Source: an uncultured Bacteroidota bacterium
Lineage (GTDB): Bacteria; Bacteroidota; Bacteroidia; Bacteroidales; F082
Length of the DNA: 33,012 bases
NCBI GenBank assembly: GCA_913009685.1
Contig: CAJVXP010000026.1
Location: 1 to 33,012, forward strand
Reading direction: 5' to 3'
Both the position numbers and the translations under genes were made by a program. A model generated the notes under the pieces. That model searched no databases and had not been told where the DNA came from. It saw only the letters and a list, made by a program, of their open reading frames with translations. Positions 15,723 through 24,389 of this stretch are shown piece after piece; position 1 is the first letter of the stretch, and the number at the start of each line of letters is the position of its first letter.

Positions 15723-16781
15723 ATGGGCAAAACGATTGATTTAACCAAAAAAGACCACGAAATATCCCATTATAAGAATATTTGGGTGTTTGTAGAACAA
15801 ACCGATGGGGTAGCTCATTCGGTTTCTTTTGAACTGTTATCCAAAGCGCGGGAACTGGCAAAACAGCTTGATTGTCAGGTGGGCGCTGTTTCTATTGGGA
15901 GGTCTGTTTCCCATCTTGCTGAAGAAGTTTTCCGATTTGGTGCAGACAAGTTCTATATTGTTGAAGATGAAATCTTTAAAGATTACCGAACCGAACCCTT
16001 TCGCGATGCACTTTCGAAGCTCGTTATCCGGTATAAACCGGAGATATTTCTTATTGGTGCCACCACGCAGGGGCGCGATCTTTCGGGATCGGTAGCCACG
16101 GAACTTAGAACCGGATTAACCGCGGATACTACAAAACAGGAAATAGATCCCGAAACAGGCATGCTGATGATGACCCGCCCTACCTTTGGCGGAAGCTTGA
16201 TGGCTACCATTGTTTGTCCAAAAGACCGACCGCAAATGTCAACGGTAAGACCCGGTGTCTTTAAGGCCATTCCTGTAGAGCTTCCCAAAGAGGGAGAAAT
16301 AATAAGGGGAAAAACGAATTTGACAGAAGCCCTGATTGTAAAAAAGATACTAAAAAAAGTTGTTTCTTCCGAAGGCAATATAAACCTGGGTTTTTATGAT
16401 GTTATTGTAGCCGGCGGAAAGGGAATGGGAAACAAGGATAATTTTAATATGATAAAGGAACTGGCAGAACTGCTCGGTGGTGCGTGGGCAGGCTCCCGGA
16501 AAGCTGTTGAATTGGGATATGCACCTCAGTCCCGGCAGGTGGGGCAAACCGGTCAAACAGTTCATCCAAAATTATATATTGCCTGTGGTATTTCGGGCGC
16601 TATCCAGCATTTGGTCGGCATGCAAACCTCCGATGTAATTATTTCTGTTAATACCGATCAAAATGCGCCTGTTTTCGATGTCTCTACTTATTGTATTGTG
16701 GAAGATGCCATAAAGTTTGTTCCCAGGCTGATTGCGGAATTAAAAGAACAAAAACTAACACCAGTTAAAAATGAGCAGTAA
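15723..16781 (+). CDS. fixB: Electron transfer flavoprotein alpha subunit, FixB type
   Basis: 352 residues, the partner of FixA. The C-terminal FAD-binding domain is well conserved: VAGGKGMGNKDNF near 226-238, AGSRKAVELGYAPQSRQVGQ near 256-275, and HPKLYIACGISGAIQHLVGM, followed by INxDxxAPxF-like SVNTDQNAPVFDV. The N-terminal domain has ATTQGRDLSGSVATEL. It has no N-terminal ferredoxin extension, unlike some clostridial EtfA proteins. The ATG is 1 base after the fixA stop, and the 3' end overlaps fixC by 11 bases, so translation is probably coupled. Confidence 0.94.
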   Translation: MGKTIDLTKKDHEISHYKNIWVFVEQTDGVAHSVSFELLSKARELAKQLDCQVGAVSIGRSVSHLAEEVFRFGADKFYIVEDEIFKDYRTEPFRDALSKLVIRYKPEIFLIGATTQGRDLSGSVATELRTGLTADTTKQEIDPETGMLMMTRPTFGGSLMATIVCPKDRPQMSTVRPGVFKAIPVELPKEGEIIRGKTNLTEALIVKKILKKVVSSEGNINLGFYDVIVAGGKGMGNKDNFNMIKELAELLGGAWAGSRKAVELGYAPQSRQVGQTGQTVHPKLYIACGISGAIQHLVGMQTSDVIISVNTDQNAPVFDVSTYCIVEDAIKFVPRLIAELKEQKLTPVKNEQ

Positions 16782-18072
16782 GTTAAAATATGATGTGATA
16801 GTTGTGGGGGCAGGCCCCGCAGGCCTTTCAGCAGCCATTGTGCTTGCCAAAGCCGGAGTTCGGGTTATTGTTATAGAAAGAGGACGGCTTCCCGGCTCAA
16901 AAAATGTGATGGGGGGTGTCTTTTACAGCGACTGTATGAAGGATGTTCTTGACGATTTCCCCGGCAATGCTCCTGTTGAAAGGCATGTCATTGACCAAAG
17001 AATCTGGATTCTCGATCAGGGTTCTTCTGTGGGATTTAACCATAAAAACGAATCTTTTAATAAAAAACCTTACAATTGTCATACTATTTTCAGGGCTCAA
17101 TTTGATCGATGGCTTGCCGGTGAAGCTGAAAAAGCAGGAGCTTTAATTATAAATAGTACCGTGGTGAAAGAGGCTCTGGTGGAAAACGGAAAAGTGATTG
17201 GTGTGAAAACCGATCGCCCTCAGGGTGATGTGTTCGCCAATTGTGTTATTGCTGCTGATGGTGTAAATTCACTTTTTGCAAAGTCGTTGGGCCTCCGGAA
17301 GAAAATTAAACCTGATTCTGTGGCCATTGCTGTGAAAGAGGTCATTGGCCTGGATGAAAAAGTTATCAATGACCGGTTTAATGTGAAAAATGATGAGGGG
17401 GTTACCATTGAAATGACAGGAAGTTATTTTAATGGCGAAGCCATGGCTTTTCTTTATACCAATAAAAAGTCTGTATCGCTCGGCGTGGGGATGGTGCTAA
17501 AAGATGTAATTAATAATAAGGTCAACCCTAACGATCTTATCGAGCATTTAAAGAAGCATCCTTCCGTAGCTCCTCTCATCGAAGGGGGAGAGACCAAAGA
17601 GTTTTTGGCCCATTTGATTCCCGAAGGAGGCTATAAAGCAATGCCAAAGCTTGTGGGTAACGGAGTAATGCTGGCCGGCGATGCTGCCATGATGGTGGAT
17701 GCCATCCACCGAGAAGGATCAAATCTTGCCATTACTTCAGGAAAACTTGCTGCCGAAACGTATCTTGAAGTTTCGCAGCAGGGAGGCGACTTCTCGGAAA
17801 AAAGCTTGTCGCTGTATGTGAAAAAGCTCCGGGATAGTTTTGTCCTGAAGGATCTTAAAAAATATAAAGGAGTTCCCGATTTGCTCCAAACCAATAAACA
17901 TCTGTTGCTGCAATATCCTAAACTGCTGAATCAGGCGGCCTTTGAAATGTTGAATGTCGATGGTGTTTCCAAAAAAGATAAGGAAAAATTAATCTGGAAA
18001 ACCGTGAAAAAGGAAATAGGAATCGGTAACCTTGTGAAAGATCTGTTTAAACTATGGAGGAATATGGTATGA
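16771..18072 (+). CDS. fixC: Electron transfer flavoprotein-quinone oxidoreductase, FixC type
   Basis: 433 residues, normal for FixC. The FAD-binding dinucleotide fold starts the protein (YDVIVVGAGPAGLSAAIVL, GxGxxG at 13-18) and a second FAD motif is GNGVMLAGDAAMMVD near 296. SKNVMGGVFYSD and AIHREGSNLAITSGKLAAET are diagnostic of the FixC/ETF-QO family. It takes electrons from FixAB and passes them to the quinone pool, with FixX. It overlaps fixB by 11 bases and fixX by 4 bases. Confidence 0.95.
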   Translation: MSSKLKYDVIVVGAGPAGLSAAIVLAKAGVRVIVIERGRLPGSKNVMGGVFYSDCMKDVLDDFPGNAPVERHVIDQRIWILDQGSSVGFNHKNESFNKKPYNCHTIFRAQFDRWLAGEAEKAGALIINSTVVKEALVENGKVIGVKTDRPQGDVFANCVIAADGVNSLFAKSLGLRKKIKPDSVAIAVKEVIGLDEKVINDRFNVKNDEGVTIEMTGSYFNGEAMAFLYTNKKSVSLGVGMVLKDVINNKVNPNDLIEHLKKHPSVAPLIEGGETKEFLAHLIPEGGYKAMPKLVGNGVMLAGDAAMMVDAIHREGSNLAITSGKLAAETYLEVSQQGGDFSEKSLSLYVKKLRDSFVLKDLKKYKGVPDLLQTNKHLLLQYPKLLNQAAFEMLNVDGVSKKDKEKLIWKTVKKEIGIGNLVKDLFKLWRNMV

Positions 18073-18347
18073 GATTAGAAGATAAATTGTATTTGAATGG
18101 CTATAAAACAGATGAAACAGGCGGTTCGCACCTTGTGATAAAAGATGCATCGGTTTGTGAGTCGTGTGAATTGAAACAATGCCTGTATGTATGTGCCTGT
18201 GCTGTTTACGAACAAAATGAAAACACCGGCCGGATTGAAATAAATTATGAGGCTTGTGTAGAATGTGGTACCTGCCGTATAGCCTGTGATAACATCGATT
18301 GGCGTTATCCACGCGGAGGATTTGGAATTGCCTATAAATTCGGTTGA
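18069..18347 (+). CDS. fixX: Ferredoxin-like protein FixX
   Basis: 92 residues from the ATG at 18069. Cysteines for an iron-sulfur cluster are visible in CESCELKQCLYVCACAVYEQ and CVECGTCRIACD, and the C-terminal WRYPRGGFGIAYKFG is the FixX signature. The ATG at 18069 forms an ATGA overlap with the fixC stop and is preceded by GGAGG, a rare Shine-Dalgarno-like site in this window; an in-frame ATG at 18054 would add five residues and is less likely. Last gene of fixABCX. A run of ten T (18367-18376) 20 bases later, after a very weak stem, may end transcription. Confidence 0.94.
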   Translation: MRLEDKLYLNGYKTDETGGSHLVIKDASVCESCELKQCLYVCACAVYEQNENTGRIEINYEACVECGTCRIACDNIDWRYPRGGFGIAYKFG

Positions 18348-18408
18348 AAAATATTCGGCGATATACTTTTTTTTTTCGGCAAATTTTAATTGAGAACCAT
18401 TTTCAAAT

Positions 18409-18678
18409 TTAAGGGGACTTCTAATAATTACTTCGCATCAAGATTTTCAGAGTTTTTTATAGACGATGAAAATTTTTGATGCACTATCGGGATAATGTAA
18501 GAAAATTTGAAGAAGTATATGAAAAACTCTGGAAACCCTACGGGAACAAATGTGATAAACAATCTGACAGCGTTAAAATTTTTCTCAATAGCTACGGCTA
18601 TTCAGAAAAATTTATGCCTTGCATCTTGTTCATCACATTTGTTTCTTGAAAGAAAGGAATTATTAGAAGTCCCCTTAA
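18409..18678. mobile_element. MITE-like element, 270 bp, with perfect 21-bp terminal inverted repeats
   Basis: Bases 18409-18429 and 18658-18678 are exact inverted copies, each ending outward in TTAA followed inward by GGGGACTTCT; the palindromic TTAA may be the target-site duplication. Inside are further inverted pairs: 18435-18448 with 18468-18482 (GCATCAA/TTGATGC ends), AGAGTTTTT (18449-18457) with AAAAACTCT (18522-18530), ACAAATGTGAT (18546-18556) with ATCACATTTGT (18632-18642), and a perfect two-part stem at 18576-18592/18597-18613 around TACG. No transposase is encoded; the ORF at 18507-18782 runs out of the element and looks incidental. Rest of 18348-18708: nothing else seen. Confidence 0.75.
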
Positions 18679-18708
18679 CCCAAATACCTGAGGTTGTCCC
18701 GAAATGGT

Positions 18709-21384
18709 TTAATCACCATCATCATCTTTTCCTGCAAACCGGGCAGGATACGGTTCCGGCTTTTTTACTGAAGACCAGATGATTCTGTTGAGCAGGTCGT
18801 CGTTACCTGCATCAATACCCATTTGTGCTATTTTCAGGGAAGCGAGGGCAAAGCGTTTTTGTTTCCCCTTTAAAGCCCGCAGTTGAGGGTTCATCTCATT
18901 CAATGGAATGCGGTTTTTCAATACCTTGTATGGTGAATAGTCGGCTTTTGCCGAAAAGATATCCCGCATGGGTTTTGCCGAAGCATCCATGATGTTCATG
19001 GGCGGCAATCCCAGAATCTGTTCAATGGTTCGTATCATGGAAGTCTGGTTATAAGCCGTGGAAATCACTTTTCCTCCTTTGGAATAAGGACTAATGACCA
19101 TGCCCACGGTACGGTATGCCGACACGTGGTCCCATCCGCTTTGCGAATCGTCTTCGGTAACAAAGATCACCGTGTTTTTCCAAAACCTGCTTTTACTCAC
19201 GGCCTCCACAATCTGCCCCAGCGCATAATCGTTGTCAGCAACCATGGCACGCGGTGTGGGATGGCCGGGAGCGGTTCCGGCGGTATGGTCGTCAGGCAGC
19301 GCAATGATGCTCAGATCAGGGAATTCATCTCCTTTCATTTTTTCAAAGGCTTTCAGTTCACCGATAAAAGCTTTTGCCCGCAATTGATCCGGGATGTTGT
19401 GGCTGTCGTAGCCGGGATAAGTTTGGGATAAAATGCTCCGGACGCGGGCAATGGTAGTGATGTTGGTAAAATGAAAAGGTTTCCCCGCAAGGAAATTTTC
19501 ATAAATGCCCGTCCATTTTTCTCCGCTTTTCCATTCCGGTTTGCAGGCTTCACCGTAAATTCTTACACTTTTCCCGTGGTCCAGTGCATTATCCCAGATA
19601 AAACCGGTTTTGGGATAAGCCATCGCATCGTACAGCACATGGGTATAACTCCGGTACCAGGCGCGCACATTTTTCTCAATGTAATCGGTTACGATGGAAG
19701 CGTCTGTCCACAAATGTCCTTCGGCAGAACATTTCCCGGATGCCTTGTAGTTGTCGAGCAGTACATATTCGCTCACCAGTTTGTGGGCATTGGGCGTTAC
19801 ATTTTCGCCGAAAGTACAAAGTGCCGCATCGCCATTTCCTTTTTTAATGTCGCCGAGTACCTGGTCGTAGGTTCTGTTTTCTTTTATAATGTAAATTACA
19901 TGCCTGAAGACAGAAGGCTCGCCGATACGAGCAGGAACGGGAACAGGTTTTATGTTTTTACGCGGCAGCAGCTTTAGCAATGCCAGCCGTGCCAGCCGGT
20001 TGTTGTGCACTACCTGCTGTGTATAAATTTCCAGTTTTTCTTTGCCGGGAACAGGAATGATGGAGACCGAAGCCAGCATGCGGTGAGTGTTGAAAGCGCC
20101 GGCCGTAGGCGTCTTTTTGCCGTTTACCGGGATAAAAGTCTGAAAAGCCGGGTTCTTTTTGCTTTTTACAGTTAAACGTGCTCCGATTCCTTCAATGTCA
20201 GCCACGTAAAGAAGGGTGTCATGCTGTAGGGCAATGCCACCGGGATAAGCGGCTGTCGGAATAAATCCCAGGAGTTTACTGCTGCCGGCAGAAGCCTGAT
20301 GACTTGCTTTTTGTCCCAGAGCAATAACCGCAAGGGCGTTGTCCATGCCATTGGCCACATAAAGCCGTTTGCCGTCGGCCGTGAGGGCCAGCCCGTTGGG
20401 AGAGTCCCCGAAATAGGGATTTTTACCCTGGTTTAGCCTGACTGAAATGGTTTCGGTAACCTTGTCTGTTTCGGTGTTGATGACACTAATGTTATCGTCG
20501 TTGCCGTTGGCTACAAACACGAATTGTTCATCGGGGCCAACAATGATCTTGTTGGGATGCAGGCCTGTTTTTATTTGCCGGAGTGTTTTGCCGCTTTGCG
20601 GGTTCAGTACGCTTACCGTTCCGGAAGAGACTGTACCAAAACGGTCCACCCGGGCTTTCTCCCAGGGAATTCCTGCAGTTTGTTTGTCGCCGGCTGCCGG
20701 CACCGAACCCGACCAGTTGGAAACATACAATTTACCTTTGGCCATGGTAATGCCGTAAGGCGCCAGTCCCACCGGCTGCCGCCAGATTATTCCGCCGGAA
20801 CCGAGGTTTAGTTTCACCACCTCATCGTTACCATTGAGAACGAGGTAAGCCACGGCTTTTCCGTTTTCTTTCCGGATAACCATTTCGTTGGGAATGGATG
20901 CGCTGACACCTTTTTTTGGTTGGAAATGATAAGTTTTCACTATTTTAGCGGTATTATCGTCCCATTTGGCCTTCATTAATTTATTGCGACTGCCCCACAA
21001 AACGAACTGTTTTCCCTTGTCCTGAAACCAGGTGATACCCGAGTAGGTGTTCATGGTATTTCCTTTGTCATATTTTCGCATGATGAGCCGGTAAAGGATT
21101 TTGTTGTCGGCGGTACGGACAAAAACCACGCAGTAACGGCCTTCCACAGCAAGTGTTTTTCCATTGGGCGAAAGCGCTACATCCAACGCATGGTTTTCCA
21201 GTGCCGAATCGCCAAAAAAGAGCTGCGTTCCGGCTGGCGTCAGCAGTTTGTTGTAGGGCATAGAAAGGACGCTATCTGCTGACCCGGATACCGTTGACAC
21301 GCTTTTATTGTTGTTGGTCTTTGATTGACAGCCAAATAACAATGCGGTCAAAAGAATTGTTCCGAAAAGGATAAATTTTTTCAT
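18709..21384 (-). CDS. Lipoprotein with YncE-like beta-propeller and C-terminal phosphoesterase domain
   Basis: 891 residues from the ATG at 21384; a longer start at 21405 would spoil the signal peptide. MKKFILFGTILLTALLFGC is a lipoprotein signal, Cys at 19. Residues about 40-420 are a YVTN/YncE-type propeller with recurring blades (KTLAVEGRYCVVF, TVSVLNPQSGKTLRQIKTG, EQFVFVANGNDDNISVI, KRLYVANGMDNALAVI). From about 490 comes a phosphoesterase of the acid phosphatase/phospholipase C family: ENRTYDQVLGDI at 502-513, GHLWTDASIVTDYIEK, and VTEDDSQSGWDHV near 742-754, which supply metal and catalytic positions. The substrate is unknown. Alone or loosely coupled to the gene upstream (164-base gap). 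Confidence 0.88.
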   Translation of the reverse strand: MKKFILFGTILLTALLFGCQSKTNNNKSVSTVSGSADSVLSMPYNKLLTPAGTQLFFGDSALENHALDVALSPNGKTLAVEGRYCVVFVRTADNKILYRLIMRKYDKGNTMNTYSGITWFQDKGKQFVLWGSRNKLMKAKWDDNTAKIVKTYHFQPKKGVSASIPNEMVIRKENGKAVAYLVLNGNDEVVKLNLGSGGIIWRQPVGLAPYGITMAKGKLYVSNWSGSVPAAGDKQTAGIPWEKARVDRFGTVSSGTVSVLNPQSGKTLRQIKTGLHPNKIIVGPDEQFVFVANGNDDNISVINTETDKVTETISVRLNQGKNPYFGDSPNGLALTADGKRLYVANGMDNALAVIALGQKASHQASAGSSKLLGFIPTAAYPGGIALQHDTLLYVADIEGIGARLTVKSKKNPAFQTFIPVNGKKTPTAGAFNTHRMLASVSIIPVPGKEKLEIYTQQVVHNNRLARLALLKLLPRKNIKPVPVPARIGEPSVFRHVIYIIKENRTYDQVLGDIKKGNGDAALCTFGENVTPNAHKLVSEYVLLDNYKASGKCSAEGHLWTDASIVTDYIEKNVRAWYRSYTHVLYDAMAYPKTGFIWDNALDHGKSVRIYGEACKPEWKSGEKWTGIYENFLAGKPFHFTNITTIARVRSILSQTYPGYDSHNIPDQLRAKAFIGELKAFEKMKGDEFPDLSIIALPDDHTAGTAPGHPTPRAMVADNDYALGQIVEAVSKSRFWKNTVIFVTEDDSQSGWDHVSAYRTVGMVISPYSKGGKVISTAYNQTSMIRTIEQILGLPPMNIMDASAKPMRDIFSAKADYSPYKVLKNRIPLNEMNPQLRALKGKQKRFALASLKIAQMGIDAGNDDLLNRIIWSSVKKPEPYPARFAGKDDDGD

Positions 21385-21548
21385 GGAAATGTCTTTAGTT
21401 TGCAATGTTATCGATTTTTGCCTTTTGATGCAACTTTCGGATGTTAAGTTTATGTTTTTTTCAGCAGAGAGAAGAGAAGAAAGATCAGCCTCTTACGGTT
21501 TTTCAGCCTTTGGATGACATGAATAGGGAAGTACACCGCAGTCAGGAT

Positions 21549-24122
21549 TTATTTCGCTTTTGCAGTGAAGTCTTTACGGTAAGTTCTGGCAAAAACGGCC
21601 AGCTCCGGCTCTTCAAACAACGTGTCCTGTGGCAGGATGCCTGTTTTTACAAATTCCCGGGCAATTTGCTTTTGCTCCGTTTTGGCTTTTGCCGGATTTT
21701 CAGACAATTGCAGATAGCGTAAAGCTTCGGTAAAGTTTTTATTCCGTATGAAATAATGAACCGTTTTTATAACGAGAGATTCCGAATGCTGGCTTTGAAT
21801 GAATTGATATAATCCGGTAAACGGCAAATCAAACTTTTCCAAATGACCCGACTGGTATTGTTGTTCCAGTTTGACAAAATCGGGTAAAACGGCGGCAAAT
21901 CCTTTTTCAAAAAGCTGCAACGTGAGCCGGTGGTATTCATCTGCAAACCGGAATAGGTTTTCGTAGGTATTGAAAGCGCCGTTCATCTGACTTCTGTCCC
22001 AATGGCAGGAGCCGGCTCCGGCATACAACTTCTTTGCCTTAAGAAAATAGCTTTTGGCAGCAGCCATTTGGTAAGCTTTCACCTCCTGATTGATTTGTGT
22101 GAAAAGCCGGGCAATTTTCTCCTGTTTCCATTGGCAACCGGCCATTTTAATTTTAACAGAAAGGGCATCGAGTGTGTTTTTAATTTCATTGTTTTCAGAA
22201 ACCCGGTAACGCAGGCTGAGGCTCTGTGCTAACCGGAAAATAGAATCGGCTTTTTGAAAATGCTTTTTCCAGATTTCCAGGTTGGCCTTTTCCATGATGG
22301 ATAAAATATAGGGAACGGTGGTTTCGGCAATGAGTGTATCCAGCTGCGGGGGACCGGTAAGCGAAAAAGTTCTTTGCAATTCTGTAGCCGAGTTGAGGTA
22401 GGCTATCGCCTGAACATTCCGGCTCTGATTATGTAGCCGTGCACCCTCCGAGATGGTTTGTTGAAAAATGGCGGTGGCTGTTTCGGTAACATCTTTATTT
22501 TGTGTTAGCTTTGAGTTGTACGGACAAAGTCCGGGGTAATCTTTTGCAATCTGTAACAGCGTATCGCGTGCAGCAATAATATGGTTCTGCTCCAGCAATT
22601 TTCGTGAAATATCAAGCCTGTGTTTCAACAACTTTTCGCAGACAGTCGTTCGTAACGAATCGATACCCGGGAGCTTGTTGCAGGCCAGATATGCCGTGTC
22701 GAGAAGAGCGCGCGCCTTATGGAAATACCCTTGTTTCAGGCTGGTTTCGGCCATTTGGAGCATTTCGCCGGCATACTGCGAATAACAGGGCGTGATTGCC
22801 GGAGGCTTTATTAGGTTGTTGTAAGTTTTCAGGCTTTGAGAAGCTTTTTGTATGTATTTGCTTACCAGCTGATTGTCATTTCTTTCAGCTGCAACTGCTG
22901 CCACTTTTAAGTAAGAGGCTGCCAGCCCGTCGCGGGCACCGATAAGACATTTATCGAATTGTGCAATACGTTTTACTCCGGGAAAATGATTCTCGAAATA
23001 CACGGCGTCGGAGAGAAAGTTCAGTGCGCTGACAAAAGACTGTTGTCTGATTTTCAGTGATGCCACATCAATAAAATATTTATAGATTTCCTGAGGAACC
23101 GTAGCCTGTCCCGGCTTGCTGTTTTGGTCGTAATAGGCTGCTGCCTGCCGGACAAAAGCAGCCTCGTTGTTGCCGGCAAATACACGGGCATATTCGTTGA
23201 AGCTGGTTGCTACGTAAGGCTGATGCTCGTTTGAAAGGGAAACGGCTTTCAGGGATAGCGCCACATAAGCATGCGTAAATTTTTCCTTATCCGGAAAGCC
23301 AGGGGATGAATTTAGCTGCAACATTTGTTGCGACAGGGTTGTCATGCGGATTTGCCGGCGCAGCAATGCTTTGAAAGTTTTGTCAAAATTCAACGGGTCA
23401 TATTGACCGAGGTGAAGGCGTACTGTAAAATTGTGTTGCTTTACATAATTTCTCAGGCGGGAAAGTGCTACATAGTTCAGAAAAAAACTGGCAGCCGGCG
23501 GATGGTTTGCTTCGGAGGTTTCCATCAAGAGCCGGGACATCTCCTGCATGATTTTGTCGTAGCCGTAATAATGATTGATAAGTCCGGCGGTTTGTAAAAA
23601 CCGGGCATAGGCTTTTTGTGTGCAAACCATCTGCTTTACCTGCATGTCGACCGAAAGTTCTGACAGGGAGACATTTTCGGGAAGCTGTAAAATAATCTCT
23701 CCTTTATCTGTAGAAATCTCCCGGTTTAAAGTGCTTATGAGATGGTTGTCCTTTAATAGCAGGAATTCGACGGAGATTTCTTTGGGCAGTAATAGCGTAT
23801 CCACTTTAAAGCTACGAAAGAAAATATCGCCATTTATATGTTGCCCGTAGCCGGAATAGTGTAGAACGACCTGTCCGTTTGCTGTTTTGGAAAGAGAAAA
23901 GTGCATCCCGAAGGTAAGCTGCAGCCGGAGGTTGTTTACATTTTTGTTGTTGTTGGAGGCCAGCAGGTTGAAAACCGATGCCAGCCTGCTTTGTTCGTTC
24001 AGTGAGGAATAGGTAACGCCGAGGTTGAATTTTTGGCTCCACGATTGTGCCGTTGCGCTAATGGTGACTAAGCCAAGGAGCAGTGTTAGAAGAATGGGAG
24101 AAATATTTTTTTTCAATCTCAA
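21549..24122 (-). CDS. Large exported protein, unknown function, helical-repeat-like
   Basis: 857 residues; I do not recognise the family. A signal peptide is clear (KKNISPILLTLLLGLVTISATAQS, cleaved probably after ATAQ). Residues about 30-170 look beta-rich (LRLQLTFGMHFSL, VVLHYSGYGQHI, EISVEFLLLKDNH). The remainder, about 180-857, is helical with Tyr/Ala-rich segments of TPR/SEL1-like appearance (LARYKKAR-like FHKARALLDTAYLACNKL, FTEALRYLQLSENPAKAK). No ATG is available: the frame has TTG at 24122 and 24116 and is closed at 24161, so translation starts at TTG or an even rarer codon. Two tRNA genes and their terminator lie upstream. Periplasmic or outer-membrane scaffold role is possible but unproven. 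Confidence 0.75.
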   Translation of the reverse strand: MRLKKNISPILLTLLLGLVTISATAQSWSQKFNLGVTYSSLNEQSRLASVFNLLASNNNKNVNNLRLQLTFGMHFSLSKTANGQVVLHYSGYGQHINGDIFFRSFKVDTLLLPKEISVEFLLLKDNHLISTLNREISTDKGEIILQLPENVSLSELSVDMQVKQMVCTQKAYARFLQTAGLINHYYGYDKIMQEMSRLLMETSEANHPPAASFFLNYVALSRLRNYVKQHNFTVRLHLGQYDPLNFDKTFKALLRRQIRMTTLSQQMLQLNSSPGFPDKEKFTHAYVALSLKAVSLSNEHQPYVATSFNEYARVFAGNNEAAFVRQAAAYYDQNSKPGQATVPQEIYKYFIDVASLKIRQQSFVSALNFLSDAVYFENHFPGVKRIAQFDKCLIGARDGLAASYLKVAAVAAERNDNQLVSKYIQKASQSLKTYNNLIKPPAITPCYSQYAGEMLQMAETSLKQGYFHKARALLDTAYLACNKLPGIDSLRTTVCEKLLKHRLDISRKLLEQNHIIAARDTLLQIAKDYPGLCPYNSKLTQNKDVTETATAIFQQTISEGARLHNQSRNVQAIAYLNSATELQRTFSLTGPPQLDTLIAETTVPYILSIMEKANLEIWKKHFQKADSIFRLAQSLSLRYRVSENNEIKNTLDALSVKIKMAGCQWKQEKIARLFTQINQEVKAYQMAAAKSYFLKAKKLYAGAGSCHWDRSQMNGAFNTYENLFRFADEYHRLTLQLFEKGFAAVLPDFVKLEQQYQSGHLEKFDLPFTGLYQFIQSQHSESLVIKTVHYFIRNKNFTEALRYLQLSENPAKAKTEQKQIAREFVKTGILPQDTLFEEPELAVFARTYRKDFTAKAK

Positions 24123-24178
24123 TATTTTTTTGCTAAAATAGGGAAATGGTTCGGGAATTTATATTTCATCCTAAGATT

Positions 24179-24233
24179 GCTTCGTCCCCTCGCTCCTTCG
24201 TCCTTTCGCTTCGTCACTCCCTCCCTTCGCAGC
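24179..24233. repeat. Pyrimidine-rich short-word repeat (TTCGTCCYYTCG type)
   Basis: Variants of CTTCGTCC, CCTCGC and CTTTCGC follow each other across about 55 bases between the unknown gene and the tRNA terminator. The same words make up 32812-32876 at the far end of the window, so this is a dispersed family. The strand is strongly asymmetric (few A or G runs). No function is apparent. Confidence 0.6.
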
Positions 24234-24262
24234 CCAAAAATCAGCAAAATAAACAACATAAA

Positions 24263-24296
24263 AAAAGTTCACATCTTATTGGAGATGTGAACTTTT
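24263..24296 (-). terminator. Terminator of the tRNA-Leu pair
   Basis: AAAAGTTCACATCT (24263-24276) pairs perfectly with AGATGTGAACTTTT (24283-24296) across a 6-base loop; on the minus strand a run of T follows (complement of 24260-24266). It starts 6 bases after the first tRNA's 3' end. Confidence 0.9.
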
Positions 24297-24302
24297 AGAA
24301 AG

Positions 24303-24386
24303 TGCCCAAGATAGGACTCGAACCTACACGACCTTGCGATCACTAGTCCCTGAAACTAGCGCGTCTACCAATTCCGCCACTTGGGC
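24303..24386 (-). tRNA. tRNA-Leu (anticodon CAG)
   Basis: The minus strand starts GCCCAAG and ends CTTGGGC plus discriminator A, a 7-bp acceptor stem. Anticodon stem CTAGT/ACTAG encloses the 7-base loop TTCAGGG, giving anticodon CAG. It has the long variable arm of a leucine tRNA and GTTCGAGTCC in the T arm. CCA is not encoded. Second gene of the tRNA pair. Confidence 0.95.
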
Positions 24387-24389
24387 ATT

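Noticed and set aside
18409-18678. Retron msr/msd or IS605-type RNA
   Set aside because: No reverse transcriptase, TnpA or TnpB gene is nearby, and the perfect terminal inverted repeats fit a DDE-transposed MITE better.
18507-18782. 91-codon plus-strand ORF across the MITE-like element
   Set aside because: It crosses the right TIR and ends inside the phosphoesterase gene on the opposite strand; no recognisable protein.
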